A DNA stretch of 27,106 nt from Moraxellaceae bacterium UBA2477. Lineage in GTDB: Bacteria; Pseudomonadota; Gammaproteobacteria; Pseudomonadales; Moraxellaceae. The notes under the pieces are model-generated. The model ran no database searches. It was not told the origin of the DNA and was given only the letters and a program-made list of their open reading frames with translations. The stretch spans positions 1 through 27,106 of the forward strand of contig DDPD01000092.1 of assembly GCA_002342025.1 (NCBI GenBank), in the 5' to 3' direction. This document shows, in pieces, positions 1 to 7,332 of this stretch (positions are counted from its first letter, which is position 1; every line of letters begins with the position of its first letter). Made by a program: the position numbers and the translations under genes.

Positions 1-31
1 CAGGGTGGCCCCCACTCAGGGCAGGCTCAGA

Positions 32-1303
32 TCAGGCGGCGTAGACGGGGTACTTGGCGCAAATCGCTTTGACCTTCGCGGCCACAGCCGCTTCAACAGC
101 AGCATCACCCGCTGGGTTGCCTTTCAGGCCTTCAATCACGTCTGCAATCCAACCGGCCAGTTCGCCACACTCCGCTTCGCTGAAGCCACGCGTGGTGACC
201 GCTGGCGTGCCAATACGAATACCGGAGGTCACGAAGGGTGAGCGCGGGTCGTTTGGTACGGCATTTTTATTCACGGTGATGCCAACACGGCCGAGCGCAG
301 CATCGGCATCTTTGCCGGTGATGTCTTGCTTGATCAGTGAGAGCAGGAAGAGATGATTTTCTGTGCCGCCGGAGACCACATCAAAACCACGCGCCATAAA
401 GACCTTGGCCATGGTTTGGGCATTCTTCACGACCTGCTTCTGATAGGTCACGAAATCAGGCGACATGGCTTCTTTGAAGCACACGGCTTTCGCCGCGATC
501 GCGTGCATCAACGGGCCGCCTTGGTTGCCTGGGAATACGGCAGAGTTCAGCTTCTTTTCAATTTCTTCGTTGGCGCGCGCCAGGATCAGACCCGAACGTG
601 GGCCGCGCAGCGTCTTGTGCGTGGTGGTGGTCACAACATCCGCAAACGGCACGGGGTTCGGGTAAACACCGGCAGCAACCAGACCCGCCACGTGCGCCAT
701 GTCCACAAACAGATACGCACCGACTTTATCTGCAATGGCGCGGAAGCGCGGGAAATCCAACACCTGCGAATAAGCGGAGAAGCCGGCGATGATCATTTTC
801 GGCTTGTGCTCAACGGCTAAGCGCTCGACTTCGTCGTAATCAATCAGGCCAGTAGCGGTGTCGAGGCCGTACTGCACAGCGTTGTAGTTCTTGCCGGAGA
901 AGTTGACCTTGGCACCGTGGGTCAGGTGACCACCGTGGGCCAGCGACATGCCGAGCACTGTATCGCCGGCGCTGAGCAGCGCCAGGAAGACGGCGCTGTT
1001 GGCCTGCGAACCGGCATGCGGCTGCACGTTAGCGTAGTCGGCACCGAACAACTGCTTGGCGCGATCAATTGCCAGCTGCTCAATCACATCGACGTATTCG
1101 CAGCCACCGTAGTAGCGCTTGCCGGGATAGCCTTCGGCGTACTTGTTGGTCAGCTTCGAGCCCTGCGCTTCCATGACGGCTGGCGAGCAATAGTTTTCCG
1201 ACGCAATCAGCTCAATGTGCGCTTCTTGGCGCGCGTCTTCTTGGCTGATGGCTTTAGCCAATTCCGGATCGAAAGTAGCAAGGGTCTGGTCTGGGCTGAA
1301 CAT
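32..1303 (-). CDS. glyA: Serine hydroxymethyltransferase
   Basis: Interconverts serine plus tetrahydrofolate with glycine plus 5,10-methylene-THF in the cytoplasm; it is the main source of one-carbon units. The 423-aa product is close to the usual bacterial length (about 417). It opens MFSPDQTLATFDPELAKAI, carries the YAEGYPGKRYYGG segment at residues 55-67, and has the PLP-binding lysine K230 in TTTTHKTLRGPRSG, matching the E. coli position. I start at the ATG at 1303 rather than an in-frame TTG two codons upstream: a GGAG lies about 7 nt before the ATG and the protein start matches the family. It is transcribed away from the hydrolase gene at 1515, and its stop (TGA at 32-34) is near the left edge, so its downstream neighbour is not visible. 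Nothing unusual. The identification is very secure. Confidence 0.98.
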   Translation of the reverse strand: MFSPDQTLATFDPELAKAISQEDARQEAHIELIASENYCSPAVMEAQGSKLTNKYAEGYPGKRYYGGCEYVDVIEQLAIDRAKQLFGADYANVQPHAGSQANSAVFLALLSAGDTVLGMSLAHGGHLTHGAKVNFSGKNYNAVQYGLDTATGLIDYDEVERLAVEHKPKMIIAGFSAYSQVLDFPRFRAIADKVGAYLFVDMAHVAGLVAAGVYPNPVPFADVVTTTTHKTLRGPRSGLILARANEEIEKKLNSAVFPGNQGGPLMHAIAAKAVCFKEAMSPDFVTYQKQVVKNAQTMAKVFMARGFDVVSGGTENHLFLLSLIKQDITGKDADAALGRVGITVNKNAVPNDPRSPFVTSGIRIGTPAVTTRGFSEAECGELAGWIADVIEGLKGNPAGDAAVEAAVAAKVKAICAKYPVYAA

Positions 1304-1357
1304 GGGCAACTCCGTCAGAAAGGACTGGTCAGGGCGGATTGATCAAAGAGGCGGCAG

Positions 1358-1363
1358 ATTCTA
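1358..1363 (-). promoter_or_regulatory. Candidate -10 element for glyA
   Basis: On the minus strand TAGAAT lies about 55 nt upstream of the glyA ATG. The -35 region 17 bp further up (CTGTTA) is weak, so this is only a plausible sigma70 -10. No glycine riboswitch fold was seen in the 1304-1514 interval. Confidence 0.3.
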
Positions 1364-1442
1364 CCGGAAAGTCCCATAAATAACAGGTGAACTGATTAGA
1401 CAGAGAACATGAAAGCCGCTCACCTTGCCACGAATCACCCTA

Positions 1443-1467
1443 TTGAATGTAACATCGTTCAATGTAA
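1443..1467. promoter_or_regulatory. Paired TTSAATGTAA repeats, candidate operator
   Basis: The glyA/hydrolase intergenic region holds TTGAATGTAA (1443-1452) and TTCAATGTAA (1458-1467), identical at 9 of 10 positions and 15 bp apart. TTGAA at 1443-1447 and TTCAA at 1458-1462 also form an interrupted palindrome. Direct or inverted half-sites of this size just upstream of a catabolic-type gene suggest a regulator site, but no regulator gene is adjacent and the family is not identifiable. Confidence 0.3.
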
Positions 1468-1514
1468 TCATCCAGCCAACTGAACGCTATTAAGTTTCAT
1501 CGAGGGTTTACGGA

Positions 1515-2459
1515 ATGCCTACTCATCAATTCATCAACAGCAGCGATGGGCTGAAACTTCACGTCGCCACCCTAGGCGATGCAAGCAACACGCCGATTGT
1601 GCTGGTGCATGGTTACCCCGACAACCACCAAGTCTGGCTACCGGTAGCAGAACTGCTGGCGCAGCAGTTCTTTGTGATTGCCTATGATGTGCGCGGCGCT
1701 GGTCGCAGCGAGTCTGGTCGCCACGTCAGCGATTACTCGCTGGACCAGCTTTCGAAAGATCTGATGAGTGTGGTCGATGCCGTCATTCCCGGACGCCGCT
1801 TCCACCTCGCGGGTCACGACTGGGGCTCCATTCAGAGTTGGGAATCCATTACAACCGAGCGACTGCGCGACCGCATCGCCAGCTACACCACCCTGTCCGG
1901 CCCATCGCTGGATCACGCCGCGCATTGGATGCGCACGCGTCTATCCCCCACCAGCAGCCTGCCGCTCAATGAACGACTGAAAGCCGTGAAGCAGTTCGGC
2001 AACTCTTGGTACATCGTCATGTTCCAGCTGCCGGTACTGGCACCCACGCTCTGGCAAGCCGGACTGGGCAAGCTCTGGCCGAAGTATTTGCAGCATCGCG
2101 AAGGTGTCTCGGAAAGCACGCCGAACCCAACCCAGGTCGAAGATGGCAAAGAAGGCGTACAGCTCTATCGCGCCAACTTCCTGCCCAAGCTGGCCAATCC
2201 GGAGCCGCGTTATGCCAGCTGCCCGGTACAGCTCATCGTGCCGCGCTTCGACAACTACGCCAGCCACAACCTCTACAGCGACCTGTCGCAGTGGGTGCCG
2301 GAACTGTATCGCCGTGATATCGATGCCACGCACTGGGTCGTGCTCAGTCATCACGAGCTGATTGCACAGTGGATTACCGAGTTTGTCTCGGCTTGCGAAC
2401 TTGGTCAGCAAGACAGTGTGCTTGCTCACTTGCGCGCCAACCCCAGCGAAGCCGCCTAA
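1515..2459 (+). CDS. Alpha/beta hydrolase, EphD/epoxide-hydrolase type
   Basis: A 314-aa alpha/beta-hydrolase with an oxyanion HGYP motif at residues 32-35 and a nucleophile elbow AGHDWGSIQ, where the nucleophile is aspartate D102. Aspartate at this position marks epoxide hydrolases and haloalkane dehalogenases rather than serine esterases. H273 (ATHWVVLSHHE) is the likely catalytic histidine and D246 (PRFDNY) a candidate charge-relay acid. The sequence, including GYPDNHQVW, YDVRGAG and QLYRANFLPKL, resembles the N-terminal half of EphD-like proteins, where this domain is fused to a short-chain dehydrogenase; here the protein ends at the end of the hydrolase domain. It is 50 bp upstream of the PF10118-type gene on the same strand, probably co-transcribed. 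No signal peptide, so cytoplasmic. Substrate unknown; epoxide or ester hydrolysis of a lipid-like compound is an inference. Confidence 0.85.
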   Translation: MPTHQFINSSDGLKLHVATLGDASNTPIVLVHGYPDNHQVWLPVAELLAQQFFVIAYDVRGAGRSESGRHVSDYSLDQLSKDLMSVVDAVIPGRRFHLAGHDWGSIQSWESITTERLRDRIASYTTLSGPSLDHAAHWMRTRLSPTSSLPLNERLKAVKQFGNSWYIVMFQLPVLAPTLWQAGLGKLWPKYLQHREGVSESTPNPTQVEDGKEGVQLYRANFLPKLANPEPRYASCPVQLIVPRFDNYASHNLYSDLSQWVPELYRRDIDATHWVVLSHHELIAQWITEFVSACELGQQDSVLAHLRANPSEAA

Positions 2460-2509
2460 TTACGGCCTAACTTCTCCTGACTAATTGCCTGAAAAACAGG
2501 GAGACCGAC

Positions 2510-3448
2510 ATGACTCGTGATGCCACTGCTCGTAAAGCAACAGCACTGCCGACACGCCGCGTGCAATTCAATCTCGACAGCACCCCGCTGCACTGGCTGC
2601 CTGGCGACAATTTCTCCAGTCACATGATTAACGGTATTCACTTGCTGCTGCCCGCCGGCGAGCTGTGGTTCTGCCGCGTGTACAACAAGGCACTGCCCTT
2701 AGTCACCGATCCGATATTGCGTGAAGAGATGCAAGGCTTCATCCGTCAAGAAGGCATGCACGCCCGCGTTCACAAGGAAGCGCAGAAGTACCTGACGCGC
2801 CACGGCATCGAGACTGACCAGTTCCTCGGTCGCGTCGATGGCCTATTTGGCAAGGTACTGGGCGACAAACCCCTAGGACTTTCCGGGCTCAGCGGCCCCC
2901 GTATCGATAAGCACTGGCTGATTATGAGGGTCGGTATTATTGCTGCCATCGAGCATTTCACCGGCGTGCTGGGGCAATGGGCCATGGACAACAAAAGCTG
3001 GGATGCAGGCGACCCCATCATGGCGGATGTCTTCCGCTGGCATCTGGCCGAAGAGGTTGAGCATCGCACCGTGGCCTTTGATGTGTACGAGCACCTGTGC
3101 AAGAACGAGCCCGCCTTCTACCTGACCCGTCAGGCCTTAATGGCGGTGATTTTCCCGCTGTTTATTCACTTCTTGCTGGAAGGCTATCGCAACATGGCGC
3201 GCCAGGATGTCAGCGACCCGGCCGGCCAGCGCCTGGCGCGCAAACCGTTCTGGACGCTGCTGCGCGAAGTCGAGCGCGTGGGTAAGCTGACTCAGAACAT
3301 CCCTCAGTTCAGCTTCCTTGTGTCGGCCACCAAACGCTGGATCTCACCCTCGTTCCATCCGATTCACGAGGGCAATACCGAGCAGGCACTGAGTTATTTG
3401 GCGCGCTCGCCGGCGGCGCAGGCCGCGGCACTGGCTGCAGCTCAATAA
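2510..3448 (+). CDS. PF10118-type 'metal-dependent hydrolase', probable ferritin-like diiron protein
   Basis: A 312-aa, largely helical protein of the family usually named 'predicted metal-dependent hydrolase' (PF10118/COG3687, from memory). Visible acidic and histidine residues fall in the order E51, E81-x-x-H84, E148, E182-x-x-H185. This is the ligand set of ferritin-like diiron carboxylate enzymes, and the spacings (30 and 34 residues between paired helices) match ribonucleotide reductase R2 (31 and 34). A hydrophobic stretch at about residues 206-222 (ALMAVIFPLFIHFLLEG) suggests membrane association. The start is supported by AGGGAG 8-9 nt upstream. It follows the EphD-like hydrolase by 50 bp and ends 1 bp from the convergent nhaA stop. 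The family assignment is fairly secure; a diiron oxygenase or desaturase-like role rather than hydrolysis is my inference, and the substrate is unknown. Confidence 0.8.
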   Translation: MTRDATARKATALPTRRVQFNLDSTPLHWLPGDNFSSHMINGIHLLLPAGELWFCRVYNKALPLVTDPILREEMQGFIRQEGMHARVHKEAQKYLTRHGIETDQFLGRVDGLFGKVLGDKPLGLSGLSGPRIDKHWLIMRVGIIAAIEHFTGVLGQWAMDNKSWDAGDPIMADVFRWHLAEEVEHRTVAFDVYEHLCKNEPAFYLTRQALMAVIFPLFIHFLLEGYRNMARQDVSDPAGQRLARKPFWTLLREVERVGKLTQNIPQFSFLVSATKRWISPSFHPIHEGNTEQALSYLARSPAAQAAALAAAQ

Positions 3449-3449
3449 A

Positions 3450-4601
3450 TTAGCTGCGGCGGCTCAGCACCGCGTAACCCCAGCACGCCGACAGTATGGA
3501 TGCCAGCAGTACCGCCAAGCGGTCTACCAGCTCCACACTGCTGCCGGAATGCTGGAACGCCAGCGAGCTAATAAACAGACTCATGGTGAAGCCGATGCCA
3601 CACAACACGGCTGCACCATAGAGCTGACGATAGGAGGTACCTTGCGGCAGAGTCGCCCAGCCAAGGCGAATACAGAGCCAAGAGAAGGCGAAAATACCCA
3701 ACTGCTTGCCCAGCACCAACCCCAGAAAAATACCCTGGAAAACACTATTGCTGAACACTTCCGCGCCTACGCCCTGCAAGCTCACACCAGCATTGGCAAA
3801 AGCAAAGACGGGCACAATAAAAAACGCGACCCAAGGGTGTAACGCATGCTCTAGGCTTTCTGCTGGCGAGTGACCGTCGGCGTCGTGACGTACCGGCATT
3901 GCCAAGGCAATGACAACACCCGCCAGCGTGGCATGCACGCCCGATTTCAACACGCTGACCCAAAGCACCATACCCACAACCATATAAATGGCGATGCGGC
4001 GGATGCCCATCACATTTAATAGCACCAGAACCGATGTGGCCGCAGCCGCCACGCTCAGCGACAGCACCGAAAGCTGACTGGTATAAAACAAGGCAATGAT
4101 GATGACAGCCCCGAGATCGTCCATCACTGCCAGCGCAAGCACAAAGGCTTTCAACGCGGGCGGGACGCGCGAGCCGAGCAAAGCTAGCACACCCAATGCA
4201 AAGGCAATATCAGTCGCTGAGGGGATGGCCCATCCCTGCAATAACACGGGGTCATGCCAGTTCAATGAAGCATAAATTATGGCTGGTACCACCATGCCGC
4301 CAATCGCTGCAAAACCCGGCAGAGCCAAATGTTTCAGGCTGCTTAAATGACCGTGCACGACTTCGCGTTTAATCTCGAGGCCAACCATGAGAAAGAACAT
4401 GGCCATGAGGCCGTCATTGATCCAAAGCAGCAGCGACTTATCGATATCTAAAGCGCCCACGCGCACTTGTACCGGAATCGACAACAGCTCCTGATAGAGC
4501 CCAACCCCAGCGCTATTCGCCAATATCAGCGCCAGTGCGGTGGCCGTTAGCAGTAAAAGCCCAGACTTAACCTCGCCTGTGAGTTGATTCCAACGCGTCA
4601 T
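3450..4601 (-). CDS. nhaA: Na+/H+ antiporter NhaA
   Basis: Inner-membrane electrogenic antiporter that exports Na+ (or Li+) in exchange for two protons, giving sodium and alkaline-pH tolerance. The product is 383 aa (E. coli 388) with about twelve hydrophobic segments. The essential aspartates are present: D131 in PSATDIAFALG (E. coli D133) and the pair D161-D162 in LAVMDDLGAV (E. coli D163/D164). The unwound-helix neighbourhood GLEIKREV (residues 74-81) is also intact. ATG at 4601 is preceded by AAAGAG. It is divergent from ettA with 94 bp between the starts, and tail to tail with the PF10118 gene with one base between the stops, leaving no room for an intergenic terminator. No adjacent nhaR-like regulator. 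Very secure. Confidence 0.97.
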   Translation of the reverse strand: MTRWNQLTGEVKSGLLLLTATALALILANSAGVGLYQELLSIPVQVRVGALDIDKSLLLWINDGLMAMFFLMVGLEIKREVVHGHLSSLKHLALPGFAAIGGMVVPAIIYASLNWHDPVLLQGWAIPSATDIAFALGVLALLGSRVPPALKAFVLALAVMDDLGAVIIIALFYTSQLSVLSLSVAAAATSVLVLLNVMGIRRIAIYMVVGMVLWVSVLKSGVHATLAGVVIALAMPVRHDADGHSPAESLEHALHPWVAFFIVPVFAFANAGVSLQGVGAEVFSNSVFQGIFLGLVLGKQLGIFAFSWLCIRLGWATLPQGTSYRQLYGAAVLCGIGFTMSLFISSLAFQHSGSSVELVDRLAVLLASILSACWGYAVLSRRS

Positions 4602-4654
4602 TCGCTCTTTCCACTGACAACTGTCTTTAGCCGTACATCATGCGTCGGCTTCGG

Positions 4655-4660
4655 TATAAT
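4655..4660 (+). promoter_or_regulatory. Candidate ettA -10 box
   Basis: A perfect TATAAT lies 35 bp upstream of the ettA start in the nhaA/ettA divergent region. The -35 hexamer 17 bp upstream (CGTACA) is poor, so the promoter assignment rests mainly on the -10 box. Confidence 0.5.
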
Positions 4661-4695
4661 CGCGACCTTTCCTAGCTGCAACAAAGGTCTGTTTC

Positions 4696-6354
4696 ATGGC
4701 TCAGTATATCTACACGATGAATCGTGTATCGAAATTGGTTCCGCCTAAGCGCGAAATTCTCAAAGATATTTCGCTGTCGTTTTTTCCGGGCGCCAAAATC
4801 GGCGTGCTCGGCCTGAACGGCTCGGGTAAGTCTACCTTGCTGAAAATCATGGCGGGCGTGGACAAAGATTTTAGTGGTGAAGCACGCGCCGCGGCCGGTA
4901 CAAAAATCGGCTACCTCGAGCAGGAACCGCACTTGGATCCCTCGAAAAATGTGCGCGGTAATGTTGAAGATGGCGTGCGTGAGTGCCTCGACGCCATGGC
5001 GCGTCTCGATGAAGTTTTCGGCGAATACGCCATGGAAGATGCCGATTTCGACAAGCTCGCCGCCGAGCAAGAAAAACTCGAGTCTATTATTCAAGCCTGG
5101 GATGGTCACAACCTCGACAACCAGCTTGAACAAGCCGCCGATGCGCTGCGCCTACCTGCGTGGGATGCCGATGTATCCACCCTGTCAGGGGGTGAGCGTC
5201 GCCGCGTCGCGTTGTGCCGATTGCTGCTTTCCAAACCCGACATGCTCTTACTCGACGAACCGACCAACCACCTTGATGCCGAATCGGTAGGCTGGCTGGA
5301 ACAGTTCCTGAAGAACTTCCCGGGCACCATCGTGGCCATCACCCACGATCGCTACTTCTTGGAAAACGTGGCCGAGTGGATTCTCGAACTCGACCGTGGC
5401 CGCGGCATTCCCTACCAGGGCAACTACACCGGCTGGCTGGAACAGAAGAGCGCTCGTCTGGAGATGGAAGAACGCCAGGAAGAGGCTCACACCAAAGCGC
5501 TCAAGCGCGAACTGGAATGGGTGCGCAGCAACCCCAAGGCACGTCAGGCCAAATCCAAGTCGCGTATGCAGGCGTTTGAAGAGCTGTCCAGCAAAGAGTT
5601 CCAGAAGCGCGCCGAGACGCAGGAAATCTACATTCCGCCAGGCGAGCGCATGGGCGATCAGGTCATCGAAGTGAAGGGCATCGCCAAGTCTTTCGGAGAC
5701 CGCCTGCTCTATGAAAACCTGAGCTTCACTGTGCCCAAGGCCGCCATCGTCGGCATCGTCGGCCCCAACGGCGCCGGTAAAACCACGCTTTTCCGCATGA
5801 TCACCGGCGAACAGAAGCCGGATGCCGGCGAAGTTATCGTCGGCCAGAGTATCAAGGTCGCCTACATCGGTCAGATTCGTGACTCGCTGGATGACAGCAA
5901 GACCGTTTGGGAAGAAGTGTCTGGTGGCCTCGACATCATGAAGGTCGGCGACTACGAGATTCCATCGCGCGCCTACATTGGCCGCTTCAACTTCAAGGGC
6001 CAGGACCAGCAGAAGCGCGTGGGCGAACTCTCTGGCGGTGAACGCAACCGTCTCCAGCTCGCCAAGATTCTGCAAGCGGGCGCGAACTGCCTGCTGCTCG
6101 ACGAACCCTCCAACGACCTCGACGTAGAAACCCTGCGCGCGGTGGAAGAAGCGCTGCTGACCTTCCCCGGCGTGTCCATGGTGGTCTCCCACGATCGCTG
6201 GTTCTTGGACCGTATCGCTACGCACATCCTCGCCTTTGAAGGTGACGAAGTGGAATGGTACGACGGCAACTACACCGAGTACGAAGAGTACCGCCGCAAG
6301 AAATTGGGCAACGAAGCACGGCCTAAGCGCGTTAAGTACAAAAAGATGAGTTAA
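4696..6354 (+). CDS. ettA: Energy-dependent translational throttle protein EttA (ABC-F ATPase)
   Basis: Soluble ABC-F protein that binds the ribosomal E site and gates the first elongation steps according to the ATP/ADP ratio. The 552-aa product (E. coli 555) has two ABC domains. Walker A GLNGSGKST is at 39-47 and GPNGAGKTT at 356-364; signatures LSGGERRR at 163-170 and LSGGERNR at 445-452; Walker B LLLDEPTNHLD at 184-194 and LLLDEPSNDLD from 466. Between them are the EttA 'arm' insertion (about 95-135) and the charged linker (about 240-320, with EWVRSNPKARQAKSK). No membrane segment, so not a transporter. The ATG is preceded by AAAGG. It stands alone, with its own TATAAT and a hairpin after the stop. 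Assignment to EttA rather than another ABC-F rests on length and near-collinearity with the E. coli protein. Confidence 0.97.
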   Translation: MAQYIYTMNRVSKLVPPKREILKDISLSFFPGAKIGVLGLNGSGKSTLLKIMAGVDKDFSGEARAAAGTKIGYLEQEPHLDPSKNVRGNVEDGVRECLDAMARLDEVFGEYAMEDADFDKLAAEQEKLESIIQAWDGHNLDNQLEQAADALRLPAWDADVSTLSGGERRRVALCRLLLSKPDMLLLDEPTNHLDAESVGWLEQFLKNFPGTIVAITHDRYFLENVAEWILELDRGRGIPYQGNYTGWLEQKSARLEMEERQEEAHTKALKRELEWVRSNPKARQAKSKSRMQAFEELSSKEFQKRAETQEIYIPPGERMGDQVIEVKGIAKSFGDRLLYENLSFTVPKAAIVGIVGPNGAGKTTLFRMITGEQKPDAGEVIVGQSIKVAYIGQIRDSLDDSKTVWEEVSGGLDIMKVGDYEIPSRAYIGRFNFKGQDQQKRVGELSGGERNRLQLAKILQAGANCLLLDEPSNDLDVETLRAVEEALLTFPGVSMVVSHDRWFLDRIATHILAFEGDEVEWYDGNYTEYEEYRRKKLGNEARPKRVKYKKMS

Positions 6355-6360
6355 TCGCTA

Positions 6361-6391
6361 GCGCGCGATTCAGGTCAACTGAATCGCGCGC
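6361..6391 (+). terminator. 13-bp perfect hairpin after ettA, no T-tract
   Basis: GCGCGCGATTCAG at 6361-6373 pairs perfectly with 6379-6391 around a 5-nt loop, starting 6 bp after the ettA stop. The following bases (GAACCGTTA) contain no T-run, so it is not a canonical intrinsic terminator; mRNA 3'-end protection or partial termination is possible. Confidence 0.5.
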
Positions 6392-6404
6392 GAACCGTTA
6401 CACT

Positions 6405-6423
6405 GCCTCACACTTTCTGAGGC
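6405..6423 (+). promoter_or_regulatory. Hairpin sequestering the Shine-Dalgarno of the glycine-zipper gene
   Basis: GCCTCA (6405-6410) pairs with TGAGGC (6418-6423) around a 7-nt loop. The right arm contains GAGG (6419-6422), the only plausible Shine-Dalgarno, 8 nt before the ATG at 6431. Folding would mask it. Confidence 0.4.
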
Positions 6424-6430
6424 AAACATC

Positions 6431-6991
6431 ATGACAACCCCTACTACTCGCCCCAACCTTCTGGTCATTAGCGCCGCCATTGCCGTCATCCTTTTGTCCG
6501 GCGTCGGTATCGCTAAAATGATGAATTGGCTGCCCACCAGCACCTCCGTTGACGTCACCGATACTAGCGATGCCAACGCAGCTACAGACGACTCGTCAAC
6601 AACTGATGCAAACGCGAAAGCAACCGAGTCAGCCAGCGCCAGTGCACAAAAAGAAATCTGTTCTTCTTGTGGCGTCGTCACTGAAATCACCCCAATTACC
6701 CAAGCTGCAGCGCCCTCTGGCTTAGGCGCGGTCGCGGGTGCTGTTGTGGGCGGCGTTCTCGGCCATCAGGTCGGCGGCGGTTCTGGTCAAAAAGTTGCCA
6801 CAGCAGCCGGTGTCGTGGGCGGTGCCTATGCGGGCAATGCCATTGAAAGCAAATCCCGCACCACCACGAGCTATCGTGTTCGTGTGCGTTTCGAAGATGA
6901 CCGTCGTGATAGCTTCAGCTACGCGCAAGCGCCCAATCTCAGTGTTGGCACCGCCGTTCGTGTTCGCAATGGCGAGCTGATTGCACGCTAA
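6431..6991 (+). CDS. Glycine-zipper 2TM-domain envelope protein
   Basis: A 186-aa protein with one N-terminal membrane segment (about 9-28, NLLVISAAIAVILLSGVGIA), then a Ser/Thr/Asp/Ala-rich low-complexity linker (about 36-74), a CSSC pair (C77, C80), a glycine zipper (about 97-138, with GAVAGAVVGGVLGHQVGGGSG), and a basic, beta-prone tail to 186. The order anchor, disordered linker, CxxC, glycine zipper is typical of Rick_17kDa/SlyB-like '2TM' envelope proteins, which sit in or on the membrane and have no enzymatic role. There is no lipobox, so it is anchored by the N-terminal helix rather than lipidated. It lies alone between the ettA hairpin and the terminator shared with minE. The cellular function is not known; family assignment is confident. 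Confidence 0.85.
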   Translation: MTTPTTRPNLLVISAAIAVILLSGVGIAKMMNWLPTSTSVDVTDTSDANAATDDSSTTDANAKATESASASAQKEICSSCGVVTEITPITQAAAPSGLGAVAGAVVGGVLGHQVGGGSGQKVATAAGVVGGAYAGNAIESKSRTTTSYRVRVRFEDDRRDSFSYAQAPNLSVGTAVRVRNGELIAR

Positions 6992-7011
6992 GCCACACTG
7001 CGCCGTTTCAC

Positions 7012-7050
7012 GCATAAAAAAACCGCCGATGATCTGGCGGTTTTTTATGC
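7012..7050. terminator. Bidirectional intrinsic terminator
   Basis: GCATAAAAAAACCGCC (7012-7027) pairs with GGCGGTTTTTTATGC (7036-7050) around an 8-nt loop. The stem is flanked by a T-run on both strands, so it can end transcripts of the glycine-zipper gene (plus) and of minCDE (minus), whose stops are 20 bp and 24 bp away. Confidence 0.9.
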
Positions 7051-7074
7051 ACGATGATTACGTCAATAGAATGC

Positions 7075-7329
7075 TTAACGATCCGGCAGCGTGATGTTCA
7101 GCTCCAGCACCGAGCAGGTGCCTTGGCTATCCAGCTCAACTTGCACTTGATCCTCACGAATCGGCACATACTTGCGAATCACATCGAGAATGTCGCGATG
7201 TAACTGCGGCAGATAGTCAGGCTGACTACGCTGGCCACGCTCATGCGCAACAATAATCTGCAGTCGCTCTTTGGCCATGGAAGCCGTGGTTGGCTTCTTT
7301 TGGGCGCGGAAAAAATCCATGAAGCTCAT
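7075..7329 (-). CDS. minE: Cell division topological specificity factor MinE
   Basis: Stimulates MinD ATPase and drives pole-to-pole oscillation of MinCD so that FtsZ rings form only at midcell. The 84-aa product (typical 85-90) has the membrane-targeting start MSFMDFFRAQKKPTTASMAKERLQ, the MinD-binding segment RLQIIVAHERGQ (about 23-34), and the C-terminal dimerisation region DVIRKYVPIREDQVQVELD. Its ATG comes three bases after the minD stop, and its GGAGG Shine-Dalgarno is formed by the last minD codons, so the two genes are translationally coupled. It is the last gene of minCDE. Secure. Confidence 0.98.
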   Translation of the reverse strand: MSFMDFFRAQKKPTTASMAKERLQIIVAHERGQRSQPDYLPQLHRDILDVIRKYVPIREDQVQVELDSQGTCSVLELNITLPDR

Positions 7330-7332
7330 CGC

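Noticed and set aside
1..31. Third copy of the palindromic element at the left edge (CAGGGTGGCC)
   Set aside because: Only 10 bp match and no palindrome is visible before the window edge, so chance is likely.
1941..2429. Open frame antisense to the EphD-like hydrolase
   Set aside because: Shadow of the catalytic-domain coding sequence; no similarity to a known family and no start signals.
5248..6225. Long open frame antisense to ettA (325 codons)
   Set aside because: It lies wholly opposite a well-conserved ABC-F gene, has no recognisable domain and no ribosome-binding site. It reflects the codon bias of ettA.
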